A stretch of 64,000 nt of DNA from Billgrantia azerbaijanica (GTDB lineage: Bacteria; Pseudomonadota; Gammaproteobacteria; Pseudomonadales; Halomonadaceae): NCBI GenBank assembly GCA_004551485.1, contig SBLD01000006.1:125901-189900 (forward strand), written 5' to 3'. Positions 30,884 to 39,477 of this stretch are shown piece after piece; position 1 is the first letter of the stretch, and each line of letters opens with the position of its first letter. The position numbers and the translations under genes were made by a program. The notes beneath the pieces were generated by a model that worked only from the letters and a program-made list of their open reading frames with translations, did not search any database and was not told the DNA's origin.

Positions 30884-32557
30884 CTATGGCCGCGGGGCGC
30901 GCGGCATCGGGTCGGACGCCTCCAGGTTGTCGAACAGCAGGGCGCGAGGGTTCTCGTTCAGCGTCCGGGCCACCGGCTGGAGGTCGCGCATCAGCCGCTC
31001 GAGGCGCTCCAGGGCGCCGGTGAGTTCGCGGTAGGCGGGCGACTCGGGGGAGAGGCCCTGCAGCGTCGCGCGCAGCTCCTCCAGGGTGGTGTTGAGGTTG
31101 CCGGCCATGTTGCGGGTGGCGGGATCGTCGAGCAGCGCCTGCAGGGAGTTGGACAGCTCGCGCACCTCGGCCAGCATGGCCTCCGAGGCCGCCAGGTTGC
31201 GGTCGAGGCCAGTCAGCAGCGGCTCGACCTGCAGGGCGTTGAGCTTGTCGAGCAGGGCCGTGACCTGCGCCTCGATGCGCGCAAAACCTCCCGGAGTGGT
31301 GGGGAAGACGCTGCGGTCGGCAAAGGTTTCGGCGGTGTGTTCGCCGGCCAGGTCGCGCTGGAAATTGATGTCGACGAACAGTGCCCCGGTCAGGAGGTTG
31401 CCGCTCTTCAGCGAGGCGCGCAGGCCCCGGTCGAACAGCCGGTCGAAGCGGTCGCGCCACTCCTCGAGGTCGATCTCCTGGTTCTCGATGCCCAGTCGCT
31501 GAGGCTCGATGCGGATCAGCACGGGAATCGAGAAGGCGTCGCGCGTGGCGGGCTGGGAGGCGGTGAAGTTCCAGGGTACCGCGGCCACGGTGCCGATGCG
31601 CACGCCGCGGAATTCCACGGGCGCCCCGCGGGAGAGGCCGCGTACCGTGTCCTCGATCAGCATCACGTACTCCAGGTAGCGGTTGAAGGTGCCTTGGCGG
31701 GCGCTCTCCTCGTCGGCGTACAGGGTGAAGGTGCTGTCGGTCGCGGCCGGCCGGCCGCGTGGCAACTCCTCGGGCACGCCGAAGGTGATGCCGCCGCCGA
31801 GCAGGGCCTCCAGAGACTCCACATTGACGCGGATGCCGTCGGCGCCAAGGCGCAGGTCGATGCCGGTGGCCGACCAGAAGCGCGTGCCGTCGGTGACCAG
31901 CCGGTCATAGGGACTCTCGATGAATACCCGATGGTGCATGCGGCGGGTCTGGGCGTTGAAGTTCGCCTCTTCCACGCGCCCCACGGTATAGCCCTGGTAG
32001 GTGACGGGATCGCCGACCCGCAGCGACTGGCCGAGTTCGCTCACCAGGTTGATGCGCAGCCCCGCGGCCCCGGCCGGGGCCACCGGCGGCTGGTCGCTCA
32101 CCTCGAACTCGCGTGCCTCGTCCTCGGCCGTGCCGGGCTCGAGCTGGATATAGGCGCCGGAGAGTACCGTGCCCAGGCCGCTGATGCCTTCCCGGCCGAT
32201 GCGCGGCTTGACCACCCAGAAACGGCTGTCCTCCTTGAGCATGGCGTCGGTGTCGGGCTCCATGCGTGCGGTGATGACGGCATGGGAGAGGTCTTCGGCC
32301 AGGTGCACCCGCTCGACGCGTCCCACCTCCACGTTGCGGGTCTTGATCAGCGTGCTGCCGGCCTCGATGCCCTCGGCGTTGCTCATGATCAGGGTGATCT
32401 GGGGACCGCGGCTGCGGTAGTTGTCGTAGACCAGCCACAGGCCGATCAAGATCGCCACGACGGGGACGATCCAGATGGGGGAGAGGCGTGCCTGGGGGGT
32501 GGCTCGCGCCCGGTGCAGGTCCCGGGGGGTGTCGCCGTCGCGGGGCGTGTCGCTCAT
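30884..32557 (-). CDS. pqiB: PqiB, MCE-domain tunnel protein
   Basis: 557 residues. One N-terminal TM anchor lies at about 26-45 (PIWIVPVVAILIGLWLVYD). Three MCE/MlaD domains follow: the first at about 50-140 (QITLIMSNAEGIEAGSTLIKTRNVEVGRV), the second at about 165-225 (LVSELGQSLRVGDPVTYQGYTVGRV) and the third at about 290-385. A long alpha-helical C-terminal region (about 400-550) forms the needle across the periplasm in PqiB of known structure. It moves lipids between membranes together with PqiA. Its start overlaps the stop of pqiA (ATGA at 32554-32557), and pqiC follows. Confidence 0.95.
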   Translation of the reverse strand: MSDTPRDGDTPRDLHRARATPQARLSPIWIVPVVAILIGLWLVYDNYRSRGPQITLIMSNAEGIEAGSTLIKTRNVEVGRVERVHLAEDLSHAVITARMEPDTDAMLKEDSRFWVVKPRIGREGISGLGTVLSGAYIQLEPGTAEDEAREFEVSDQPPVAPAGAAGLRINLVSELGQSLRVGDPVTYQGYTVGRVEEANFNAQTRRMHHRVFIESPYDRLVTDGTRFWSATGIDLRLGADGIRVNVESLEALLGGGITFGVPEELPRGRPAATDSTFTLYADEESARQGTFNRYLEYVMLIEDTVRGLSRGAPVEFRGVRIGTVAAVPWNFTASQPATRDAFSIPVLIRIEPQRLGIENQEIDLEEWRDRFDRLFDRGLRASLKSGNLLTGALFVDINFQRDLAGEHTAETFADRSVFPTTPGGFARIEAQVTALLDKLNALQVEPLLTGLDRNLAASEAMLAEVRELSNSLQALLDDPATRNMAGNLNTTLEELRATLQGLSPESPAYRELTGALERLERLMRDLQPVARTLNENPRALLFDNLEASDPMPRAPRP

Positions 32558-33867
32558 CGGGGGCCTCCTCGGTCGGGATCCGCTGATTGCCGTGCCTGGC
32601 GGGGCAACGGGGGATCCCAGATCAGCCGCGGATCGAAGGTCATGGCGGCCAGCATGGTCAGCACCACCACGGTACCGAAGGCCAGGGCCGCCGGTCCCGG
32701 GGTGATGGACATCAGCGAACCGGCGCGGATCAGTGCCACCAGGATCGCCACCACGAAGACATCCACCATTGACCAGCGGCCGATGAACTCGGTCAATCGA
32801 TAGAGGCGCGTTCGGGCGGCGGCGTTGAGCTCATCGCTGCGCGCTACCACCAGGCAGAGCCAGGCCAGTGCCACCAGCTTGCCGACGGGGACGATGATGC
32901 TGGCCACGAAGATCACCGTGGCCACCGGCCAGGAGCCCATCTGGATCAGCTCCACCACGCCGCCGATGATGGTCGACGGCGTGGCGTGGCCAAGGCTGGT
33001 GGTGGTCATGATCGGGTAGACGTTGGCCGGGACGTACATCACGGCACCGGCGGCCAGCAGGGCCCAGGTGCGCTGCAGGCTGTACGGATAGCGGGCGTGC
33101 AGGCGTTCGCCGCAGCGCGTGCAGTGCCCGTGGCCGTCCGGCGCCAGGCGGTTGACGAGCCCGCAGGTCGGGCAGCCGGTGAGCCCCTGGGAGGCTGCCG
33201 TGGCTGCGGTCCGGGCGCCGTGCGGGGCGCGCGGCTCGCCGGTCAGCGAGAACCATAGCCAGTCGGAGTCGACCGACTGCGTGGTCATCAGCAGCAGTGC
33301 CGCGAAGAGGCAGAAGGCCCAGAAGGCGACCCCCAGCTCCACCTGGGCCATCCCGGAGATCTTGATGAGGCTCACCAGCGCGCCAATGATGAAGACGTCG
33401 GCCATCATCCAGGGGTGCAGGTGGGCCAGCGAGCGGGCGATACTGCGGCTGGCCGGCAGGGGCTCGCGGCGCAGGAGACCGAACTGTAGCCAGACGACGC
33501 CAAGCAGGTACACGGACGGCAGCACCACGATGGTGAGGATCACCGCAATGGCGACCAGCGGCTGGTGGAAGCCGATCAGGCTGGTGGCCGTCTGGATCAG
33601 CTCGATGCGGTTGCCGATGCCGCCCGCGTTGAAGCTGACGAACGGGAAGGAGACGGCAACGAGCAGGGCCACCAGGGCCGAGACCGCCAGCGCCATGCTA
33701 CGCTGCGCGGGGTGGCGCTGGCGGGTGACCAGGGTGTGGCCGCAGCGCGGGCACGCGGCCTTCTCGCCGGGCCTGAGTGGCGGCAGGGCGACCACCCAGT
33801 CGCACTCGTGACAGGCGCGCAGACGACGCCGGGTGCGACGGGCCTCGGGGGGGAGGCGATCCGCCAT
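32554..33867 (-). CDS. pqiA: PqiA, inner-membrane partner of PqiB
   Basis: 437 residues from the ATG at 33867 (MADRLPPEARRTRRRLRACHECDW); a longer frame upstream has no similarity. It has two homologous halves, each starting with a CxxC zinc-ribbon-like motif: CHECDWVV with CPRCGHTL in the first, CPTCGLVN with CTRCGERL in the second. About eight membrane segments follow these motifs. PqiA is the membrane component of the pqi system, which contributes to envelope lipid homeostasis and resistance to some oxidants. pqiB overlaps its stop. It diverges from the antiporter gene, with 200 bases between them. No clear ribosome binding site is seen upstream. Confidence 0.93.
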   Translation of the reverse strand: MADRLPPEARRTRRRLRACHECDWVVALPPLRPGEKAACPRCGHTLVTRQRHPAQRSMALAVSALVALLVAVSFPFVSFNAGGIGNRIELIQTATSLIGFHQPLVAIAVILTIVVLPSVYLLGVVWLQFGLLRREPLPASRSIARSLAHLHPWMMADVFIIGALVSLIKISGMAQVELGVAFWAFCLFAALLLMTTQSVDSDWLWFSLTGEPRAPHGARTAATAASQGLTGCPTCGLVNRLAPDGHGHCTRCGERLHARYPYSLQRTWALLAAGAVMYVPANVYPIMTTTSLGHATPSTIIGGVVELIQMGSWPVATVIFVASIIVPVGKLVALAWLCLVVARSDELNAAARTRLYRLTEFIGRWSMVDVFVVAILVALIRAGSLMSITPGPAALAFGTVVVLTMLAAMTFDPRLIWDPPLPRQARQSADPDRGGPR

Positions 33868-34034
33868 AGGCGCGCCGTGGAGCAGGGGGGAGGCGGGGAG
33901 ATGAAGCCTGGGCACCGGCAATGACGACCTGAGGATGGATGGAGGCAGCAAGGCCACGTGTACGCCAATGGCCTTTGATGGAAGATAGCTTAGCGAAAAG
34001 TGTGACACGTTGACGCCGGGCGCACCATAGACAA

Positions 34035-34052
34035 ACATTCGACCGCGAATGT
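34035..34052. promoter_or_regulatory. Small inverted repeat before the antiporter start
   Basis: ACATTCG and CGAATGT form a perfect 7-bp dyad with spacer ACCG. It sits 15 bases before the antiporter ATG, just upstream of the GAGGAG ribosome binding site. It could be an operator or a small mRNA hairpin. Confidence 0.3.
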
Positions 34053-34067
34053 ACACGAGGAGATGAC

Positions 34068-35051
34068 ATGATCGTTCCCGCCCTGGCGGTGGTGGCAGGC
34101 CTCGTCCTGCTGGTATGGAGTGCCGAGCGTTTCGTGGATGGGGCGGCGGCGACCTCCCAACGACTGGGGCTCTCGCCCCTGTTGATCGGCATGCTGGTGA
34201 TCGGCTTCGGCACCTCGGCCCCCGAGCTGATGGTGTCGGCCCTGGCGGCCGGGCAGGGCAATCCCGGCCTTGCCCTGGGCAACGCCTACGGTTCCAATAT
34301 CGCCAACATCGGCCTCATCCTGGGGCTGGTCGCGCTGCTCTCGCCCCTGGCGGTGCACTCCGGCGTCGTTCGCCGTGAGCTGCCCATCCTGGGGGCGGTG
34401 ACGCTGCTCTCGGCCCTGCTGATGGGGGGCGGGATGATCGGTCGCCTGGAGGGCCTGCTGCTGCTGGCGCTGCTCGCGGCCTTCATCGGCTTCAGCATCG
34501 TCGAGGCGCGCCGCGGTGGCCGCGACCCGCTGGCCGAGGAGACCGTCGAGAGCCTGCAGACCCATCCCATGTCGCTCCGGGCGGGCCTCGCCTGGACGTT
34601 CATCGGCCTGGTCCTGCTGGTGGTCAGCTCGCGGGTCCTGGTATGGGGCGCCGTGGCCATCGCCCAGGGCTTCGGGGTCAGCGACCTGATCATCGGCCTC
34701 ACCGTGGTCGCCGTGGGCACCTCGCTTCCCGAGCTCGCTTCCTCGATCAGCGCCCTGCGGCGGCGCGAGCACGACCTGGTGCTGGGCAACGTCGTGGGCT
34801 CCAACCTCTTCAATACCCTCGGCGTGGTGGGGCTCGCCGGTCTCATTGCTCCCATCGAGGTGGCTCGCGAGGTGCTGCTGCGCGACTGGCCGCTGATGAC
34901 GGCCATGACCGCCCTGATGGCGGTATTCGCTTTGGGCTGGCGAGGGCGGCCGGGACGCATCAACCGCCTCGAGGGGCTGGCGCTACTGGCCATGTTCGTC
35001 GGCTATACGGTGTTCATGGTGCAACTCGTGGTGCACGCCGCGGTCGCTTGA
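34068..35051 (+). CDS. Calcium/sodium antiporter of the CaCA family (YrbG-like)
   Basis: 327 residues with about ten membrane helices. The two alpha-repeats carry the family signature: GFGTSAPELMVSALAAGQGNPGLALGNAYGSNIANIG in the first half, and AVGTSLPELASSISALRRREHDLVLGNVVGSNLFNTLG in the second. The acidic residues (E in PEL) and asparagines of these repeats bind the ions. The likely role is exchange of Na+ (or H+) for Ca2+. The start has GAGGAG spaced seven bases upstream. It is a single gene, divergent from pqiABC and followed by a long leader region of the oxidase genes. Confidence 0.92.
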   Translation: MIVPALAVVAGLVLLVWSAERFVDGAAATSQRLGLSPLLIGMLVIGFGTSAPELMVSALAAGQGNPGLALGNAYGSNIANIGLILGLVALLSPLAVHSGVVRRELPILGAVTLLSALLMGGGMIGRLEGLLLLALLAAFIGFSIVEARRGGRDPLAEETVESLQTHPMSLRAGLAWTFIGLVLLVVSSRVLVWGAVAIAQGFGVSDLIIGLTVVAVGTSLPELASSISALRRREHDLVLGNVVGSNLFNTLGVVGLAGLIAPIEVAREVLLRDWPLMTAMTALMAVFALGWRGRPGRINRLEGLALLAMFVGYTVFMVQLVVHAAVA

Positions 35052-35353
35052 GCGGGAGTCCCTGCGACAACCCGACACGGGGGCTTGGGGGGATTGGCGA
35101 CTGCCTGTGCGGGGAGCATCTGCTAGGGTAGCTGACGAAGCTGTCAAGCCTTCGTGTTACCACAACGAGCCATGTGTCGCCCATGCCACCTGGACAATGG
35201 CCAGGTGGCATGGGCGGCGACGTGTCGAGGCGGAATGCGTCACGGCAGCGCAACAGGTCGGCTGCCGGAGGCACAACAATCGCGCCCCGGGTGGCGTGGA
35301 TGCGCATCCCTTTTGACGCGAATTCCCCTGACGTTCGGCAAGAGGCTGCCCCC
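35052..35353. other. 302-bp gap upstream of cioA with a long hairpin
   Basis: No ORF of this stretch looks coding. The main structure is a perfect 15-bp inverted repeat at 35179-35215, described separately. I see no convincing -35/-10 pair. The cioA start at 35354 is preceded by a weak AGAGGCTG stretch. Confidence 0.5.
35176..35218. repeat. Long near-perfect hairpin upstream of cioA
   Basis: GCCCATGCCACCTGG (35179-35193) pairs perfectly with CCAGGTGGCATGGGC (35201-35215) around the 7-base loop ACAATGG. Outside this core, C35178-G35216 and G35176-C35218 continue the stem around one T-G wobble. It lies 138 bases before the cioA start and 127 bases after the antiporter stop. Confidence 0.75.
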
Positions 35354-36772
35354 ATGGAACTGGATCCTCTCCTGCTCTCACGATTGCAGTTCGCCTTCGT
35401 GGTCTCCTTTCACGCCATCTTCCCGGTGTTCACCATCGGGCTGGCGTCCTACATCGCCTTGCTCCACGGGCTCTACTATCGCACCGACAACCCGGTCTGG
35501 GATCGCCTGGCGGCGTTCTGGACGCGCGTCTTCGCCGTGGTGTTCGGCATGGGCGTGGTGTCGGGCATCGTCATGTCCTTCCAGTTCGGTACCAACTGGA
35601 GCCATTTCTCCCATGCGGCGGCCAACTTCCTCGGGCCGATGCTCAGCTACGAGGTGGTGACGGCCTTCTTCCTCGAAGCCGCCTTCCTCGGCGTGCTGCT
35701 GTTCGGTCGTGGCAAGGTGCCTCAGGGCGTGCATCTGTTCGCGGCGCTCATGGTGGCGCTCGGCACCTTCATCTCGTCGTTCTGGATCCTCTCGGCCAAC
35801 AGCTGGATGCAGACCCCCACGGGGGTGGAGCTGCGCGACGGCTTCTTCCACATCACCTCCTGGAGCGAGGCGATCTTCAATCCCTCGTTCGCCTATCGCT
35901 TCTGGCACATGGTGTTGGCCTCCTTCCTCACCGGCGGCTTCGTGGTGGCCGGGGTGAGCGCCTGGTATCTGCTGATCGAGCGCGACGTGGAAGCCAATCG
36001 CCGGGCGCTCTCCATGTGTCTGTGGTTGCTGCTGGTGCTGGCACCCACCCAGGCCGTGGTGGGCGACTTCCACGGCCTCAACACCCTGGAGCATCAGCCC
36101 GTCAAGGTGGCGGCCATGGAAGGCAACTGGGAGCGGAGCGCCCATGTGCCCCTGCTGCTGTTCGCCCTTCCCGACCGGGAAGCGCAGGACAACCACCTGG
36201 AAGTGGGCATCCCGAGCCTGGCCAGCCTCATCCTCGCCCACGACCCCGCCGGCGAGGTGCCGGGGATCAGCGAGGTGCCCCCCGAGGAGCAGCCGGTGGT
36301 GTGGCTGGTGTTCTGGAGCTTCCGGGTGATGGTGGGCCTCGGTGTCCTGATGATCGGCGTGGCGCTCGCCGGCGCCTGGCTGCGGCGTGGCGGCCGGGTC
36401 TATACGCATCGCGGCTACCTGCAGCTGCTGCGTGCGATGAGCGTGGCTCCGTTCGTGGCGGTGCTGGCCGGCTGGATCGTCACCGAGACGGGCCGGGCCC
36501 CCTGGCTGGTCTACGGGCAGATGACCCAGGCGCAGGGGCTCACGCCCTCGCTGACCGGCGGCATGGCGCTCTTCACCCTGGTCGGCTACGTGGCGGTCTA
36601 CGCCGTGGTGTTCTGGGCCGGGCTCCACTACCTCACCAAGGTGGTGAGAGACGGCATGTTGCCGGAGGCCGAGACGCCGACGCTGCCCGGCGACGTGGAG
36701 CGCGCCATGCGCCCCCTCTCGGCGAGCCACGTGCCCTTCGATGACGACGCCGCCACGGATGCGAGGAGCTGA
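35354..36772 (+). CDS. cioA: Cytochrome bd-type (cyanide-insensitive) quinol oxidase subunit I
   Basis: 472 residues from the ATG at 35354 (MELDPLLLSRLQFAFVVSFHAIFPVFTIGLASYIALLHG). The axial haem histidine is in SFHAIFP, and the familiar FLEAAFLGVLLFG and GDFHGLN segments follow. The quinol-binding Q-loop is short, as in CioA of Pseudomonas and unlike the long loop of E. coli CydA. The conserved GRQPW motif reads GRAPW here (residues 380-384). It reduces oxygen with electrons from ubiquinol without pumping protons. It is the first gene of cioA-cioB-cydD-cydC; cioB begins 4 bases after the stop. Confidence 0.93.
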   Translation: MELDPLLLSRLQFAFVVSFHAIFPVFTIGLASYIALLHGLYYRTDNPVWDRLAAFWTRVFAVVFGMGVVSGIVMSFQFGTNWSHFSHAAANFLGPMLSYEVVTAFFLEAAFLGVLLFGRGKVPQGVHLFAALMVALGTFISSFWILSANSWMQTPTGVELRDGFFHITSWSEAIFNPSFAYRFWHMVLASFLTGGFVVAGVSAWYLLIERDVEANRRALSMCLWLLLVLAPTQAVVGDFHGLNTLEHQPVKVAAMEGNWERSAHVPLLLFALPDREAQDNHLEVGIPSLASLILAHDPAGEVPGISEVPPEEQPVVWLVFWSFRVMVGLGVLMIGVALAGAWLRRGGRVYTHRGYLQLLRAMSVAPFVAVLAGWIVTETGRAPWLVYGQMTQAQGLTPSLTGGMALFTLVGYVAVYAVVFWAGLHYLTKVVRDGMLPEAETPTLPGDVERAMRPLSASHVPFDDDAATDARS

Positions 36773-36775
36773 GCC

Positions 36776-37777
36776 ATGGAATTGTTCGACCTTTCCCTGA
36801 TCTGGGCGCTGATCATCGGCTTCGGCGTGATCATGTACGTGCTCATGGATGGCTTCGACCTGGGGCTGGGCATCCTCTATCCCTTCGCGCCGGATGAACA
36901 GGCCCGCGACATCATGATGAACTCGGTGGCGCCGGTGTGGGACGGCAACGAGACCTGGCTGGTACTCGGCGGCGCCGGGCTGCTGGGCGCCTTCCCGCTG
37001 GTCTATGCGGTCTTCCTGCCGGCACTCTACATCGGCGTCTTCCTGATGCTGGCGGGGCTGATCTTCCGCGGCATCGCCTTCGAGTTCCGCTTCAAGTCGC
37101 GGGGCAACCGCCGCTGGTGGAACCGTGCCTTCTGCTGGGGCTCGGCGGTGGCAGCCTTTGCCCAGGGCGCCGTGGTGGGCAGCTACATCCAGGGCTTCCC
37201 GGTGGAGGACATGGCCTACGTGGGCGGGCCGCTCGACTGGCTCACGCCCTTTACCGTGCTGACCGGCCTCGGGCTGATGGCCGGCTACGCCCTGCTCGGG
37301 GCCACCTGGCTGATCCTCAAGAGCGAGGGGGGCGTGCAGGCATGGGCCTATCGCATCACGCCGCCGCTGCTCGCCCTGGTGCTGGCGGTGTTCGCGATCA
37401 TCAGCCTGTGGACGCCTTTCGTGAACGAGGCCGTGTGGCATCGCTGGTTCGACCGTATCCAGGTGATCTGGCTCTTGCCGCTGCTGGCGCTGGGCTGCGC
37501 CTACACGCTCTACCGGGCGGTGCGGCTGCGCCGCGAGGGACAGCCCTTCGTGGCCACCCTGGGGCTGTTCATCTTCACCTACCTGGGGCTCGTGGTCAGC
37601 AAGTGGCCGGTGATCGTGCCGCCGGACTACACCATCTGGGAGGCGGCCTCGGCGCCGGAGTCGCAGCTCTTCCTGCTGCTCGGGGTGCTCTTCGTGATCC
37701 CCATCGTGCTCGCCTATACCGCCTGGACCTACTGGGTGTTCCGCGGCAAGGTGCGCCCGGGCGACGGTTACCACTGA
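36776..37777 (+). CDS. cioB: Cytochrome bd-type quinol oxidase subunit II
   Basis: 333 residues with about eight or nine membrane helices. It starts MELFDLSLIWALIIGFGVIMYVLMDGFDLGLGILYPF, with the conserved DGFDLGxGxL motif, followed by PVWDGNETWLVLGGAGLLGAFP, both hallmarks of subunit II. It pairs with CioA to form the oxidase. A GAGGAGCTGAGCC stretch before the ATG supplies the ribosome binding site at the end of cioA. The cydD gene begins 18 bases after the stop. Confidence 0.95.
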   Translation: MELFDLSLIWALIIGFGVIMYVLMDGFDLGLGILYPFAPDEQARDIMMNSVAPVWDGNETWLVLGGAGLLGAFPLVYAVFLPALYIGVFLMLAGLIFRGIAFEFRFKSRGNRRWWNRAFCWGSAVAAFAQGAVVGSYIQGFPVEDMAYVGGPLDWLTPFTVLTGLGLMAGYALLGATWLILKSEGGVQAWAYRITPPLLALVLAVFAIISLWTPFVNEAVWHRWFDRIQVIWLLPLLALGCAYTLYRAVRLRREGQPFVATLGLFIFTYLGLVVSKWPVIVPPDYTIWEAASAPESQLFLLLGVLFVIPIVLAYTAWTYWVFRGKVRPGDGYH

Positions 37778-37794
37778 GCGGTGTCGGGAAGGCC

Positions 37795-39477
37795 ATGAGG
37801 CACGCTTCCCGGCCGCGCCGCTGGCTGGCCGGCCACGCCGCCGGGCAGCGTCGCTGGCTGCATCTCGCCGTGGCGGCCGGCCTGGCGGCGGGCCTGCTCA
37901 CCGTCGCCCAACTTGCGCTGCTGGCCTGGCTCGTCGGCCGCCTGCTGGGCGAGGGCGCGGCGCCCGCGGACCTCGCGCCAGCCTTTGCGGCTCTGGCGGG
38001 TTGCCTGCTCTTGCGCGCCCTCTGCCAGTGGGCCCAGGAGGCGGCGGGGCAGGAGGCGAGCCTGCGCGTGCGCCAGCGGGTGCGCGCCGAGCTGCTCGAT
38101 CACCTGGCGGCCCTGGAACCCGTGCGCGCCGGCGCCCGCCACTCGGCGGGCGTGGCCAGCCTGCTCGTCGAGCAGGTCGAGGCGCTGGACGGCTACTTCT
38201 CCCGTTTTCTGCCGCAGCTGCGGCTTGCCGTGGCGATTCCGCTGGCAGTACTTGTCGTTGTCGTCTGGCTGGACTGGCTGGCGGCCCTCTTCCTGTTGCT
38301 CGCGGCGCCGATGATCCCGCTGTTCATGGCGCTTGTCGGTCTCGGCGCCGAACGCCTCAACCGCGACCAGTACGCGGCGGTGAGCCGGCTGGCCGGCCAC
38401 TTCCTCGACCGCGTGCGCGGCATCACCACGCTGCAGCTGTTCGGGCGCACCGCTGCGGTCACCCGCGAGGTGCACGCCGCGGCCGACCACTACCGGCGGC
38501 TGAGCCTGCGCCCGCTGCGCCTGGCGTTCCTCTCCTCGGCGGTGCTGGAGTTCTTCGCCTCGGTGGCCATCGCCGTGGTGGCCATCTACGTGGGCTTCGG
38601 CCTGCTTGGCTACGTCGAGTACGGTCCCTCGCCGCGGCTGACCCTCTTCTCGGGGCTGCTGGTGCTGCTGCTCGCCCCGGAGTTCTTCCAGCCCCTGCGC
38701 AGCCTGGCCCAGCACTACCACGATCGCGCCGCGGCCCTGGGGGCGGCGGAGAACATGCTGGCGCTGCTCGACGAGCGGGTGCATGCTCAGCGCTGCGCCG
38801 CATCGCCGCCACCGGCCCGGCCGGCCTGCCTGGTTTCCCTCGCGGGCGTGACGCTGAGCCATCCCGGGCGCGGCCGGGTGCTCGGCCCCCTGGACCTGGA
38901 TGTGGCCGAAGGGGAGACGCTGGTGATCACCGGCGCCTCGGGGGCCGGCAAGTCGGTACTGTTGCAGCTGCTTGCCGGTTTCGTCGGCCCCGACGCGGGG
39001 GAGCGATGTATGGCGCCCGGGCTACGCTTTGCCTGGCTGGACCAGCGTCCGCTGCTGATCCACGGCAGCCTGGCCGACAACCTGCGCCTGATCGCGCCCG
39101 CGGCCAGCGACGCCGAGCTGTGGCAGGCCCTTCAGCGGGCCGGGCTGGGAGACTTCTGCGCGCAATTGCCGGGAGGGCTCGCCACGCGGCTGGGCGAGCG
39201 CGGGGCAGGGCTCTCCGGCGGCCAGGCCCAGCGTCTCGCTGTGGCGCGCCTCTTTCTCAGCAACGCGGCGCTGCTCTTGCTCGACGAGCCCACCGCGAAC
39301 CTCGACGAGCGTACGGAGGCGTGCCTCGTCGCCGCGCTCGGCGAGCTGGCCGGGGAGGGTCGCAGCCTGGTCATCGCCACCCATCACCCCGCGCTGATGG
39401 CCCTGGCGACGCGGCACCTCGTCGTCGACGCGGGCCGGCTCGCGTCAGTGGCCCGGGAGGAGGGGCACGATGCGTGA
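37795..39477 (+). CDS. cydD: Thiol/haem ABC exporter subunit CydD
   Basis: 560 residues from the ATG at 37795; the frame extends upstream into cioB, but that part is not CydD-like. The N-terminal half holds six membrane helices. The C-terminal ATPase has Walker A TGASGAGKSVLLQLLAGF, signature LSGGQAQRLAVARLFL and Walker B LLLLDEPTANLDE. CydD pairs with CydC. In E. coli the heterodimer exports cysteine and glutathione to the periplasm and is needed for cytochrome bd assembly; later work suggests haem binding. Its place directly after cioAB fits that assembly role. Its 3' end overlaps the cydC start by 8 bases. Confidence 0.9.
   Translation: MRHASRPRRWLAGHAAGQRRWLHLAVAAGLAAGLLTVAQLALLAWLVGRLLGEGAAPADLAPAFAALAGCLLLRALCQWAQEAAGQEASLRVRQRVRAELLDHLAALEPVRAGARHSAGVASLLVEQVEALDGYFSRFLPQLRLAVAIPLAVLVVVVWLDWLAALFLLLAAPMIPLFMALVGLGAERLNRDQYAAVSRLAGHFLDRVRGITTLQLFGRTAAVTREVHAAADHYRRLSLRPLRLAFLSSAVLEFFASVAIAVVAIYVGFGLLGYVEYGPSPRLTLFSGLLVLLLAPEFFQPLRSLAQHYHDRAAALGAAENMLALLDERVHAQRCAASPPPARPACLVSLAGVTLSHPGRGRVLGPLDLDVAEGETLVITGASGAGKSVLLQLLAGFVGPDAGERCMAPGLRFAWLDQRPLLIHGSLADNLRLIAPAASDAELWQALQRAGLGDFCAQLPGGLATRLGERGAGLSGGQAQRLAVARLFLSNAALLLLDEPTANLDERTEACLVAALGELAGEGRSLVIATHHPALMALATRHLVVDAGRLASVAREEGHDA

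Noticed and set aside
35378-37774. Long open frame antisense to cioA and cioB (798 codons)
   Set aside because: Covers two certain genes; rich in His, Gln, Glu and Gly as expected for the complement of membrane-protein codons.
36937-37794. Upstream extension of the cydD frame through cioB
   Set aside because: This part is out of frame with cioB and not CydD-like; the ATG at 37795 gives a normal CydD N-terminus.
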